Counted from the stretch's first letter, positions 44,063-55,945 are shown. The stretch: DNA of 64,000 bases from Ctena decussata (GCA_963989385.1 OZ022510.1:33113448-33177447); one strand, 5' to 3'. Numbers and translations are program-made. Notes: generated by a model not told the origin, from the sequence alone.

Positions 44063-44200
44063 CGAGGTTATAAAACTTGAGAATAATCTCAAACTCAAAA
44101 TAAAGCACATTATTTGGCTGCTTCCGAGCATGTGCTCGGAAGCAGCCAATCAATGTGCTTTATTTTGAGTTTGAGAATGTACTAAAGTTTTATAACCTCG
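44063..44200. mobile_element. MITE-3 copy 3
   Basis: A 138-bp palindrome as at 10691 and 12039, with the same outer flank (CTGGGTT left, GGGGCCTGG right) as the 12039 copy. Confidence 0.9.
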
Positions 44201-44661
44201 GGGGCCTGGCTCTGTTTTAATCATAAACACAAACAAGTCCATTTCCGTAAACTATGTTTTATCGATCAACGACGTACTAGGTAAAAGACAAAAACTACAT
44301 TCTATGTTTCTGTTAAAGATGAAGCATACGCTGCTTACAATGCCATATAATTTTGACTTTTATTTTAGCTTATGACACAGATAATAAAATGCTTTTTTAA
44401 ATAATGTATGGCTGACAGCCGAGCTATCATTAATTTTATATATGACATCATAAGTTATCCGCCTAATACGTGAAATTACAACTAAAATAATTCTGTCAGT
44501 GTTACTCGGGATCAAAAAATAAGGTAAGAAGCGATCAACGAGGGCATGATGTCTCAAATTTATGCGGTCATTTGTCTTAACGCATTAATCATATACAGGT
44601 TGACAAATCCGAAACATTTTGATACACGGATGTGCGATCAGATGCTCGCGAGTAGTAAACA

Positions 44662-44882
44662 GGGGCCGTATTTATAAAACGACTTAAGCGGTTGCTATGC
44701 TGTTGCTAAGGCTACATTTCTATGAAGGAGATTCCCTACAACTACGAAATTTGCTCTGGATGAACAGTCTTTTTAGACTGTTCCTCCAGAGTAAATTTCG
44801 TAGTTGTAGGGAGTCTCCTTCATATTAATTCAGCCCTAGCAACAGCATAGCAACCACTTAAGTCGTTTTATAAATACGGCCG
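44662..44882. mobile_element. MITE-4 copy 1 (GGGCCGTATTTATAAAACGA palindrome)
   Basis: This is a near-perfect palindrome of about 220 bp. Arm segments are TATTTATAAAACGACTTAAG, GGTTGCTATGCTGTTGCTAA and CTACAACTACGAAATTT, with centre GAACAGTCTTTTTAGACTGTTC. A second copy lies at 54776-54981. Confidence 0.88.
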
Positions 44883-45257
44883 CAGCACCTTCCAATTATA
44901 ATACACCTGTCATGTCAAGTATCTGATGGAAAAGGCAGTGACCATGAAACTCCAGTATCCGAAGGCCATGCTATTTCGGCCGTGGCAATCAGGTCGTTGA
45001 TAAGTTAGACCTTCTTCAGAGTTGGCTCAAAGTTAATTGTTTAACTAGTCAAACCCGTGTTACTCTTCAGTAACACTATGGCACATATCATCAGGTGGAA
45101 AAATTGGCTCTGTCATTTAAAACAGGCCCTAGCACATCAGACTTAGTTAAAGGTGGCCCTTTACTTCAACAGTAAAATTTGCATGCGAGCGCAAACGTTT
45201 CATGTGAATAAAGAAGCAAACTAACTAATATTTGCGTAGTGTCCCATAAAAGGGACA

Positions 45258-45336
45258 TTGGCAAACAGTGCAAACCCCGATCAGACGCCGCAACACGCGG
45301 CGTCTGATGAGGGCCAACACTGTTTGCACAAGACAA
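45258..45336. repeat. MITE-2-like core hairpin
   Basis: GGCAAACAGTGCAAACCCCG ATCAGACGCCGC / GCGGCGTCTGATGAGGGCC.. ACACTGTTTGC. It is an isolated hairpin with GC-rich stem. Confidence 0.65.
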
Positions 45337-45639
45337 GTTAGTATTTCTCCTTAAAATGAAATTTAAGAAAGCAACACAAAGCCCGACATCCCTTTCTTGA
45401 CAAATGGACTTATCCAACTTATGATAGAAACGTCCACTGGGCATATATGGGTAAAAAGAAATCACAGTCCTCTTCTGCATGAAGAATCTTGATACACAAG
45501 TTAGTGGCCATTTTGCTTTCATTCCAATCCCATTAACTATTTTTTGTGTATATCTTATGTTGCATGTGAGTGAAATTATGAATAAAATATGTTTAAACTA
45601 AGTTAGTGGCCAGAAAAGTGATCCTCTATCCTCTTCCCA

Positions 45640-45725
45640 GCAGGAACACAAGGTTGAATCAATATTGATTCAACCTTGTTGAATCAATGATTGATTCAAC
45701 CTTGTGTGCCCAGTGGGTTGCAAGG
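45640..45725. repeat. CAAGGTTGAATCAATATTG palindrome
   Basis: ACACAAGGTTGAATCAATAT TGATTCAACCTTG then TTGAATCAATGATTGATTCAACCTTGTGTGCCCAGTGGG: nested palindromes. CCCACTGGGCACAGG and ATTGAATCAACG at 47070-47120 belong to the same family. Confidence 0.75.
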
Positions 45726-46115
45726 TGATCTGTGTTCAACGAACTTCTTTCTTTTTCCATAATATGGCTGGCGGGTTTAATTCAAATAAAACGGAACCTC
45801 TCATATTCTCTCGAAACCTAATTAGTGGCAATCATCCATCTTACAACGTAGATAACATTTCTATTTTAAGACCACGCTTCTCATAATAGGAGATAATATC
45901 AGAGGGTGTGCAATACATTTCAGTATATTCAGACTTGAAAACAGTGACCAGTTTTTATCGGTTAATTTTGCAACTTTAAGTAATGATTGTAGTCCTCTAG
46001 GCCCTGATGTTGGTGCATAAATCTATATGATGGTGACATTGGAAACTCGCAAACAGATTTAGACTAGTCTGCTGCTGGAGACTGGTCGGCAATCCAAGAC
46101 AGCACTCACGATGTC

Positions 46116-46330
46116 TTAATGCAATAGAAAACGTCTTCTGCACAGAAGTAAGTAAACCTTGTGTCTGTAATCTGTTGACATTTCACTAACTTTCTTCCAG
46201 CGCATCTTACAGAGTCCGAGTATGTTCCAGTGGCACAAATTCGTGTGACAGTGTTGAATCAGAGCCCTTACATTTCCGGTTCTTATTGAAATGTTCTCCT
46301 TACCTCTCCTTTGTTGACCTTTTGTCCAAC
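46116..46330 (-). pseudogene. LINE endonuclease N-terminus, decayed
   Basis: On the minus strand RTGNVRALIQ..CHWNILGLCKMRWKKVSEMS and TDYRHKVY corresponds to the start of an exonuclease/endonuclease/phosphatase-type LINE endonuclease (consensus-like TWNVRTL...W.I.GL.E.RW...GE..TD.GHK.Y). The initial tryptophan is lost, and the frame shifts after HKVY. The rest of the element is absent. It may be the same family as the RT fragment at 17995-18290. Confidence 0.72.
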
Positions 46331-46616
46331 CTGTCACACACGCAGCGCCTACGTCCTGGCATCCAATGGTAGGCGCAGACATTGCTCATCCGGGCTGTGA
46401 CCGACCCGCCGCTCAGGTATCACTGCATCTGTGTTACATAGTGTTTCTTGCGCAAAAGTCAACCTGACAGAGCACATACCTCTCAAGGCTAGTTATGTTG
46501 ACCACAGCCGAATTCCATGAAACTATATTGCTCACGTTCGTCATAAACACGTCGGCGCTGATTCAGAGACTTTTTCCGCCCCAGCCGTTGATTGTTGATT
46601 TCTTTATGGAAGACTG

Positions 46617-46638
46617 CCCCCCCCCACCCCCCCCCCCT
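46617..46638 (+). repeat. Poly-C tract
   Basis: A run of C with one A, immediately before MITE-1 copy 11. Confidence 0.9.
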
Positions 46639-46644
46639 ATGATT

Positions 46645-46865
46645 TGAGCCGCGACTCGACAAAACCAACAATGTGGTTGTGCAACCAGCGAAGACTCAGA
46701 TCAGCCTGGGCATCCGCCCAGTCTGATCAGAGTCTTCACTGTCGGCGTGAAGCTAGCTTGGACCCTCAGCTACTCTTGAAGTGCTTAGCGAAGAGTCTGG
46801 TCAAGGCTTATCTGAGCCTGCGCTGGGCGCACAACCACTCTGTTGGTTTTCTCGTGTCGTGGCTC
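46645..46865. mobile_element. MITE-1 copy 11
   Basis: Ends TGAGCCGCGACTCGACAAAA and TTTTCTCGTGTCGTGGCTCA. There is a deletion of about 17 bp in the right half. Confidence 0.9.
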
Positions 46866-46909
46866 ATTTAATGTTCACACCACCCCTACTTGACCCATAG
46901 GGTTGGGAG

Positions 46910-47616
46910 GCTCATGGAGGTAGGAGCGTCTTACTTTCTCCCAGCAAGTCAGTGTCTTGCCAACTGCCTTTTACATTAAATAATCACACTCAGATGGCCA
47001 ACGTGATTGGGCCTATCACTACCTACAGTGCCCCTAAAATCTAGATATTGTAGAAAGCTGAGCAAACCCACTGGGCACAGGCACATATTGCTGACTCAAC
47101 ATTGAATCAACGCTGATGCAACAGGTTTTGTTTAGCCACTTTGTTCAGAGACATAGCAATGAAGTCCTAGGTAGACTGCCAACCAAGGCTAAGGATTGCA
47201 CCGACCCTTGTTTTATTTACCCTCCGTCGCTGATCAGCCCCGTCTTCCCACATGCAACAGGAAGTACTGGACTACATGATACCTGCAGCAAGTTTTATTG
47301 GCCTGACTAGGGATTTCTTGTTTGCACAACTGTATGTCCAAACTCTTGTGCTGAAAGACGATCCTTGATCGCACTGCTGCATGTCTTATATTGTGCTGGA
47401 AGATAACAATTCTAACGGTCCAGTTTTGAATCTCCCTGGAGGCAGAACTTTCAATCCTACACGGGACTCTACTGCACAGAGCTCATGGAGGTAGGAGTAT
47501 TTTATTTCCTCCCAGGAAGTTACTGACTTGCCTACTGCATATTATATAAACATAAACAACCAGGCTCAAAGGGGCAAGATGACTGGACTATCCTTATCTA
47601 CAGTGATCCCTTGAGC
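46910..47616 (+). repeat. Direct repeat pair of about 130 bp
   Basis: CTCATGGAGGTAGGAG.., CTCCCAG.AAGT and ..CTACAGTG.CCC occur at 46912-47035 and again at 47483-47612. The interval between them has a CCCACTGGGCAC fragment and no recognised gene. Confidence 0.7.
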
Positions 47617-47682
47617 ATACCGGCAACTGTGGGAATCGTTCGGAAGCCAATGAAGAGAGTGATGACGATAAGGTTATCCCAT

Positions 47683-48003
47683 GGTATAAACCAGTCCGCC
47701 AATTTTCGCTTCCTGCAGAGACTGTCCGTCATATTTGGCTTCCGCCGAGACTGTCCGCGATCTCTTGTTTCCTGCTGAGACTTTCTGTACATGATAAATG
47801 GCTTCCTGCAGAGACTGTCCGCGTGACTCTGTTCCTGCCGAGAGCCTCGGCAGGAAGCAGAGTAACGCGGACAGTCTCGGCAGGAAGCCATTTTCCGAGT
47901 ACAGTAGTCTCTGCAGGAAGCAAGAGATTGCGGAGTCTCGGCTGAAGCCAAATATTACGGACAGTCTCTGCAGGAAGCGAAAATTGGCGGACTGGTTTAT
48001 ACA
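47683..48003. repeat. Palindrome built of GCTTCCTGCAGAGACTGTCC modules
   Basis: Outer arms GGTATAAACCAGTCCGCCAA TTTTCGCTTCC are inverted at 47975-48003. Inside each arm the module (G)GCTTCCTGC(A/C)GAGACTGTCCG recurs at least three times at about 45-65-bp spacing, and the centre is CCTGCCGAGAGCCTCGGCAGG. Both strands therefore read as a series of similar short hairpins. Open frames with repeated SCRD/LCRK come from this structure. Confidence 0.88.
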
Positions 48004-48930
48004 TGTACCCTGTGGCTATGTCCCTTCACTTTTACGAGCGGCATTTCAGAAATAATGTAAATGATCTCAGGGTAGCCTATTGGTTGATATTTAGCAGTAG
48101 TGTTATATATCATTGGAAAGCTAAATCAAGTGCTTTAGAATGGTATGCATTAAAATAATTTCTGAGTCACCCATGCATGACAGCACGTGCTTATACGTCT
48201 TAAGGGTGTGGATACTGGAAACTACACACTTTCGCTGAATCTCTCTCGTGTTCTATTGCTGTTTGTTCAATGAGAAAATGATATATTTTAATAAAGAAAC
48301 GCGTAAAACTGTCCTTTTAATGTAGAATAAGAAAGTTATACAGAAATCCTTTCCAGATTCTACACAAGTAACATAATAAACGAGCTTTTTGTCTGCTATT
48401 TGGTTATAAATGCAAAGTTATTATAAATGCATTATATCAATAAAATTGTGATTTTTGACTCAATAACATCCAATTTCAACAAATGACCAACATTTTGTTA
48501 CTGAAATGATTAGGCCACTATATTTTGTTACGACAAGTATCAAATCACTGATGAAACTGGATGAAACGTGTGCAAATCCCACGCCGGAAGTTACAAAGTA
48601 GCAGCAATTCATGTAAAACGCAAAGCAATAAAATGAAATTATATTCTAATAAAAAGACACAGGCTCAATATATTTAACTTTGTTTAATGTGAAAAATTAG
48701 AGGGTTGTAATGATAGAAAAATTCACATATAAAGACTTGAAAGACGTGTTATCTAATATGACATACTGACATTACAATATGATGGTGGGTGGGGAAACTT
48801 ATCGTAAAAGATTAGGTAGTGCATGACGAATGAAATCGTATTTATTTTTTGTTTCATATCTGTCACCAAACATTCACTTTCACTTTATTTGACCTCAAAA
48901 TCGAATTTTAAACACTTTACTATACATTTC
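48004..48930. other. No recognised feature
   Basis: AT-rich sequence with no coding or repeat match that I can see. Confidence 0.4.
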
Positions 48931-48939
48931 AATTTAGCG

Positions 48940-49320
48940 CAGGAAGTGACGTCATCAGAAATGCGCATTGTTTCATGATTCGCCTATCTTGCAAGGTAAA
49001 GATTGTGTGTTAAAAAGGCTGAACAATGCTCTTCATACTGAAATATCTTCAGTATAACAGGTATTGTAGATATCAATCCAGAGCTGCTTGTATGCAGACT
49101 TACGAAAATATGAATTTGTGTTTAAATAAATATTCCGCCTGTTTCTACTCAGTGTCCTTACCCTAACAACAATTGTCAAAGCATATTTTGAAGAAAATAC
49201 CAGTGCCTCAAATGTTTTGAGTGAATGCCATTGGGTGATATGTAAATCTAAAAGTTAAGACATAAATTTAAAAAATCGGTCGACATTCCTAGGAATGGCC
49301 GACTCATTTACACTATTTAT
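48940..49320 (+). repeat. Dispersed repeat family D5, copy 1
   Basis: From AAGTGACGTCATC through CCTATCTTGCAA(A/G)GT, ATCAATCCAGAGCT and TACTCAGTGTCCTTACCCTA to CATTCCTAGGAATGGCCGAC, it matches the reverse complement of 62395-62790 over about 380 bp. Both copies share some codon-like spacing, but this copy has many stops. Confidence 0.75.
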
Positions 49321-49329
49321 GAAATGACC

Positions 49330-50455
49330 CTCGTAAATTCGAAACTACCCTGTTTCCAAGCAAGTTATTTATATCAAATTATATCTTGGTGTAGTGTAAT
49401 GGAATCATATTGTATACTTTGTATTCAGTGTATTTTAAGCTATTATTATGTACATATGCAATATATATAAACATTTAACATAGATAAATAAGACGAATAT
49501 ATAAATATGAATATACTAGCATTAACAGGCTTCCTCTTCGAGATTTTAATTCAATCTGGTCGTTGGGTGTTTGGGTGTTTAACCTTGTAAAATGTATATG
49601 TACTGCATAATTTTAATAAGAATAAAACAGATTTGAGGTCAAAATAAGTGCAGCCTTTTCTTTTAGGGTTTATATAACAATCATATTTATAACTGGCACG
49701 TGTGCCAAATTTGCATTAAATTAGACATTCATTATATTTATTTATACATTTTCAGCGTTCGTAACGCGAATGTATGTTATTCCATATCGTTTAGAGACAG
49801 TTGTAGCTCGGTCATTGATTAAGGACGATTTTGCACTCATATTTCTCGTTTTACCGTGGTAGGTACGCCCATTATCTCGAACAAATTTGTTATGCCTTCA
49901 AAATCTGTCAAAATGCACATGCAAACCCTCCATACTTAGGTTACATATTAAAATCTCTTAACACTGAATCAGAACATAGCAATTTTATAGGGTGGGGTCT
50001 TTACAAAAATTATACTATTTGAAATTATGCATGGGACCCCTTTGGTGATGCTGACGTCGTATTCGCAGGAATTCTTACGAGGGATATTTTCAGCGTTGCA
50101 ATTTATATCCTGTTTTTTCATATTTTTAATTTATTGAACTTTATTTTGATAATTTTTTAATCTAAATCTTCAGACAAGTAGCTTGTTCAAAATTGAAAAA
50201 AAAAAACGGAGAAAATAGTCAGACCTTTTTAACATTTCCTCCCTCTTAGTCTAGCGCCCAGATGGATTTCTCAGGATGTCTCATGGATTTATTTTGTCCA
50301 GAGGGTGCAGGTTATAACAACCAAATGAGTGCCTGACTCTACTCTTTAGAGTGAGCAGTGTGAATTCTAGCCTAGCGACAGATTTCGAACCTACCGCTAT
50401 GAGACAGTGTCACAAATGCCGTTTGGAAACAAAAGATTAAAATCCTGAACTGTCT
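49330..50455. other. No recognised feature
   Basis: Very AT-rich, with a short low-complexity ATATA region near 49450-49510. No coding exon seen. Confidence 0.4.
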
Positions 50456-50459
50456 TTAG

Positions 50460-50835
50460 AATAGAGGATTTTACATGAGTGCTCATGTATTATTGACTTT
50501 ATTAAACGAGTTGGGGAAACAGATAAGATGCGAGGCTATGCCGAGAACCTTATCGGTTTTCCCCAACGAGTTCAATAATCAATGAATTCAATGATACAGG
50601 AGCACGAATGCAAGATTCTATATATCACATGACACTAAAATTGCATTTTATTACCAAATTTTGCACTATTTAAAACGTTACGATTTTGCCATTAGAAAAC
50701 GCTACGTTTTTATGGACGCCAACGCATAACGTTACGACGTAATTTGCATATTTAATCCGCTAGTTGATTATCGTTTTTAATACATGGCTTTATTACACTC
50801 TCAGATGCGACGTCATATAATAAAGAATTTTAATT
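50460..50835. mobile_element. Hairpin/CRE-rich element, copy f (inverted relative to copy c)
   Basis: The hairpin is at the left (AGAGGATTTTACATGAGTGC TCATGTATTATTGA, centre GAGGCTATGCCGAG). The body follows with TTACGACGTAATTTGCATAT and ends at GCGACGTCATATAATA. Its order is the mirror of copy c at 26475-26838. One arm is rearranged. Confidence 0.8.
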
Positions 50836-50839
50836 TTTG

Positions 50840-52190
50840 ATCTAATAAAAGAGTTCTGACAGCTTCAGTGCATTTCTAAGCAAACTATTGCAGCTTTCTC
50901 GGATGGTTGAAATGTTTGTCATTTATATTTAGACATACGGATTGTAAAAGATTTTAAGCAATTTCTTTGAAAACCTCTGAAACCGATTTTATCAAGAGGA
51001 GTAAGTGAAATTCCCACCGTTCTCCGAAAATTAGTCCAATTTTTGGTATTTGTAATCTATTAAAATTTAGTTTGATACGTTTGCTTATTTTTGATTTACA
51101 TACAGTTGATAGTGTGCAATATTTTTAATTGATAGGAACTTTAGGCTATTTTTATATAAAGGATGTACACGTAATTGCCCCACCCCCTTTTCTTTGTTTT
51201 ATGTGTAAAGCTCAAGACTTTTTTTCTCCCGTGTCTCAGCGTGCCACTCATATATAATGTGTAGTGTATTATGATAGTACATGCATGCATACAAAGTGGC
51301 TTGCTGCTGTACAGTGGGGAGAAGTAGCTTTCAAAAAAACTTTACCTATCTCCAGCACGTTGAATTATAAGATCTGACTTTTTTTCAACAAAACTTGAAG
51401 TCTACTTTATAATTCAGAAAATATTTTGACAATTTGACAAAGCTGCTTATGGTAAGTTGAGAGCAACAACTTTCAAGAGAAATTCTTGAGTATATCAAAA
51501 TGTGTTTTTTTTTTACACTAATTTTATATGCAAATTAACATTACCACTGTCAGAAGTCCTTACGGATCATCCTTTAGAAGGCTCAGAGCGAAAATATGAT
51601 TCGATTTTACAAAGTCTGGTCATGAGCAGTAATATAATAAGCAACTGTGTTACATTGCCCATGTCCTCCTTCTGAACCAAAATTTCCTTCCCCACTCGGA
51701 ATCTACCCAATACTCTCCTCCACGCACAAACACACCACCATCACCACCATCACCAGCATCGGACAATGTATATCGTAATGCTTTTAAACATACTCTTGCG
51801 TATTCAATTATCGTGAAATACACAGATCTCGTCTTCATGTACCCAAAAAAGATAACCATTGCTAATATTTCATAGAATTATTTTTTCTTAGAGATTAAAC
51901 GATCATGGCAATGCTTAATTTTCAAAGCGGCTATATCATATATCAAAAGATCGAAAGCTACAAATATATATATTGTCTGTTTTTTATGACTTTTGAAATA
52001 CACTACTAATGTTTACGTCTCTTCAGCTTATGGTCGGTGATTTTACGATGCGCTTGATTATAGTGCGATTGTATTGTTAATGTCAATTTTTCGTGCATAC
52101 GTCTCGCTTTTTGCGAGTCCATGTGAACCTACGAAAGTATAGGGTCTTTATGATAAATATTATTACTCGAAAGTTTTCAGTACTCTTATA
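50840..52190. other. No recognised feature
   Basis: AT-rich sequence. A CAC/CCAC-rich patch at 51723-51760 gives a Gly/Asp-rich reading on the minus strand that I do not consider coding. Confidence 0.4.
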
Positions 52191-52194
52191 AAGA

Positions 52195-52432
52195 TTCTCT
52201 ATAGTCGTGTGGTCGTAGGGGGCAGTGGGGGTTCAAACATATGAAAGCAGAGCCCAACACTCATGTCTCGATGTCTTACCCTTTCCTGATTCCGGAAACA
52301 ATTATCAGGCTTACTGCTGGCTTAACAGAGGTATTTTCTAGTAGCCACCTGGCCAATCGGCGATTCAAACCCCACAACTTTACCAACAAAAGAGTGTCTG
52401 TAACAACTCCAGCACATCTCCTAGTATGTTAC
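52195..52432 (-). mobile_element. tRNA-derived SINE family S1, copy 3
   Basis: On the minus strand a degenerate head (GGAGATGTGCTGGAGTTGTT) and B-box-like GGGTTTGAATCGCC are followed by the S1 body. The body runs to GGGCTCTGCTTTCATATG, and the tail is CCCCACTGCCCCCTACGACC. Confidence 0.72.
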
Positions 52433-52676
52433 AGAAAACGCAATTATAGCATAATAGATCAGTATGTTTCTAAATTTATAAAGTCAGAAATGTTTCATGG
52501 TTTCAATGGCATTTGATGGTTAAGAAGAACAGGCTGGGGAAGAACTGTACTTATTTGGGTTTCATTCAAAGCTCTTTGCGAGAATATATGAGGAATAGAC
52601 TGGAGAATTCGAATTAAATTGTATCTTCTTTTTTCAAGGATTTATGAACAGTCAGTTCTTAGATTGAACATTTATT

Positions 52677-52912
52677 TGAGCCGCGACACGACAAAATCAA
52701 CACTGTGGCATGTCAGCCCAGTGAACACTCAGATTAGTCTGGACATCCGCCCAGTCTGATTAGAGCCTTCGCTGTCTACATGTCTTAGGCCCTTAGCTAC
52801 CCTTTAAGCGCACAACGAAGACTCTGATCAGACTTGGTGGCTGCTCAGGCTGATCTCTGGGTTTTTGCTTGGCGCACATGCCACTTTGTTGGTTTTCTCG
52901 TGTCGCGGCTTA
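52677..52912. mobile_element. MITE-1 copy 12
   Basis: Ends TGAGCCGCGACACGACAAAA and TTTTCTCGTGTCGCGGCTTA. Confidence 0.9.
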
Positions 52913-53821
52913 TTTGTAGATTCATAAATCGGTTGTCGATCACGTGTAAGAAGATACTTCCATCGCCCTCCGTGCTCATCATAAATCTACAAAAACTGAC
53001 AAAAAAACGTGATTTATTTCTCAACAAATCATTGTTAGTTTTTTTCTTAATTAAAGTCATTATTTTAATATGTTTTTGAAGAAAAGAACATAGGTTGTTA
53101 TCCTTACAACAAAAGTCCATTTCTACTAGGAAGGATCAGAATGTTCTCGAGAATAAGAAAGGCAATTTGAAAACATTCCAAAACTACAATCAGAACCGCA
53201 TTTTACTTTACACTTACTCAGTCTGTTATTATAACTGAACGCCTTTCAAATAGATCTATTTGATAATCAGTCACTTTTTTTCACACCGGGCTCCACCATA
53301 AAGCTAAGGTCACCTTAAATATTAGGACTAAAATTTCAAGGTTATGTTTTATAATTGTAAATTAGTTATATGTTATGAAATTTGAAGCTTTTGAACCTTT
53401 TAGATATACTCAAGCCATGAAACATAAATGCATTTGCTCTGTGGGATATTTAGCTGGTATACCGGTGGGAATGCCCCGCCAATATTTCTATTAAGTCTTT
53501 TTCTACCTAAATAAGTATCTTTTAGAAAATAGTCGGCAGCAGCCAGTCAGTGTGCTTTATTTGAGTGATGTACCGATACCGTATTTATTCGCCTATAAAA
53601 CGGGGTTTCCACGCTCTAGAATGACCCCAAATCCCTAACTGTAACTCGGTCTGATGAAATCTACTATAAGATGAGTTAAGCCCGTCCGATTAAATCTAGA
53701 ATAAAGTCTAGGTCCGTCTTCTATTGGTCTATAAGGCTTACTTAATTATTGTGGTGCCAAGTGGCATATATTCATTTTATATATACAGGTGCATAAAACT
53801 TTAAAAGGAATAAATTCAAAT

Positions 53822-54060
53822 TGAGCCGCGACACGACAAAACCAACAATGAGGTTGTGCGCCCAGCGCAGGCTAAGATCAGCCTGGGCATCCGCCCAGTC
53901 TGATCAGAGTCTTCTCTGCCCGCATGAAGGTAGCTTAGACCCTTAGCTATCCTTTAGGTGCGTAGTGAATACTCTGATCAGACTGGGTTGATCCCCAGGC
54001 TGATCTGCGTCTGCGCTGGGTGCACAACCACATTGTTTATTTTCTCGTGTCGCGGCTCTA
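53822..54060. mobile_element. MITE-1 copy 13
   Basis: Ends TTGAGCCGCGACACGACAAA and TTTCTCGTGTCGCGGCTCTA. The family's internal GCCCAGTCTGATCAGAGTCT segment is fully kept. Confidence 0.92.
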
Positions 54061-54775
54061 ATAATTAAGAGAATAGACAACTTTCCAGAGATTTTTATCA
54101 CTCCCTGTGTTAACATTTTTGTACTCATTATCAGGCAATATTGTCACTTGATCAACTTATTACCACTCTTTTTACTTCTTTCTAAAACCTGCTCGAGTTA
54201 TGTTTTTCCTTAATCATTTCAAAATTGCCTGCTTTAGACCGCCTAATTGCTTAGACAGAAATTCCTTGGATCCTCAGCAATCGTACACTACTCTAGCTGC
54301 AGCTGTTTAATGGCTTTGCTGTGTACTTTTCTGTCATTCAGCAAATGACCTGAATATACTAGTTTATTTCCATAGACGATCGTGTTTATTGTTGTCTAGA
54401 AGTAGCCTAAATAATTTCCAGGCTTGCTGTTGCTAAGGTCGATGGGTTTAAGACCACGCGTTTCAGACTCTTTGTAAAGGTCAATAGTTTTTGTGTCTTC
54501 CTGTTTTTTTTTCGTGAACGACGAACCCCTTATAAAAAGAGGTCATCCTTGACGGAAAGGAATTCGTTCCTTTAAGGGTAGACCCCTATTAAGAGGTGAG
54601 GCAAAAGTGAAAATAACGGTTAATGCCCTTGAAAGTATATGCATATCCATTTAGTTTCATAAAAAAATCATAATGTTATCAACTTTAAATTTGAATTAGG
54701 TGATTTACTACAGTAACTGTTACTGTCAAAACACAAGGTGGCGAAATGGCAAAGTAAAAAGATAAGCAATAACCA

Positions 54776-54981
54776 GGGGTTGTATTAGTCGTTGCTGTGC
54801 CATGGCTAAGGCTAAATTTCTATAAAGGAGATTTCCTACAATTGTGAAATTTGCTCAGGAGGAACAGTCTGAAAAAGACTGTTCCTCCAGAGCAAATTTC
54901 TTTGTTGTAGGGAAACTCCTTTATCGAAATCTAGCCTTAGCAACAGCATAGCAACCACTTAAGTCATTTTATAAATATGGT
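54776..54981. mobile_element. MITE-4 copy 2
   Basis: Same palindrome as 44662-44882, with a shortened left end (GTATTAGTCGTTGCTG) and centre GAACAGTCTGAAAAAGACTG TTC. Confidence 0.87.
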
Positions 54982-54999
54982 ACCTGGTCTTACTACAAT

Positions 55000-55945
55000 C
55001 AGATCCTATATATCCTGCCTTCAGAACCAAAAGGGAAAGGCGTTCAGACATAAACTGACAGTTCGCGAAAGGCACGCGCAATTGACCGAATGAACAGCTC
55101 TATCCCAGACACGTGCAAGGATATAGCTACCAATTCGTTTAAATCTGCTGCCGACCGATTTGGATTATGCAAAGTGGCTGTCGACCAATAAATCGGCCGA
55201 AGGCATTACCAATAACGGTAAATGATAATACATGTATTGCAAGTTTACAAGTTTATTGCATACACTCAGTACATGTAAATACATGCAATATGAGGTACAA
55301 ATACAAAACATGAATACAGATATTTGGGAAATGGCTGTCGACCGAGCTGATACTGCTGTCGATTGTCTGTTGACATCCGTATGTTGCATGTATGGTAATT
55401 TAATGTCTTGGTCGACAGCACAGGTAGGAAAATAGGTAATACCGCCGTGAGGTGATCATTCAGCTACGGAAACTAGAAACACCACTTGCACAATAGGTGG
55501 CCGTGGGCACTCAACCATACATGTAGCACCGACAAGGACGTAACTGCCTATACGCAAAGACGAAAGTGCGTATAGAAATTTTGTCAATTGACAAAATTTC
55601 AATACGCACCTGCATATTTGATGCTGCTGTAATTTTGTAAATTGGACGAAACTCAATGGAAATTGCAAACAGACGCGACTACATGAAATATTTTTGGGGC
55701 TAAACTCTTATTCTTGCCCTCAAGAGTATAAAGCATAATTGTGCGTACCTTGTAATTACATCTAGTAACGCCCCTAGTAACGCCCCTGACCGACAAGGAC
55801 AACAGTAAAGAACCACAACAGAAGTATTGTCTTAGACAGGTCAGTAAAATACTCGGGGCTTAAAAACTAATTTTACCAGGTTCATTCCCCTGCCTTGCAT
55901 GGGGCTTAAACTAGTTTTACCGGGTTCAATCCCTCGCCTTGAAGG
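55000..55945 (+). repeat. Dispersed repeat family D1, copy 3, interrupted
   Basis: The left part (GAACAGCTCTATCCCAGACA, 55091) and right part (CCACAACAGAAGTATTGTCT..CAGTAAAATACTCGGGG, 55812) are separated by about 650 bp. That interval holds GGCTGTCGACC at 55171 and at 55333, plus a short palindrome AAATTTTGTCAATTGACAAAATTT near 55578. The copy probably carries a nested insertion. Confidence 0.55.

Noticed and set aside
47598..48055. Cysteine/arginine-rich open frames on both strands
   Set aside because: They are produced by the modular palindrome at 47683-48003, which reads similarly on both strands.
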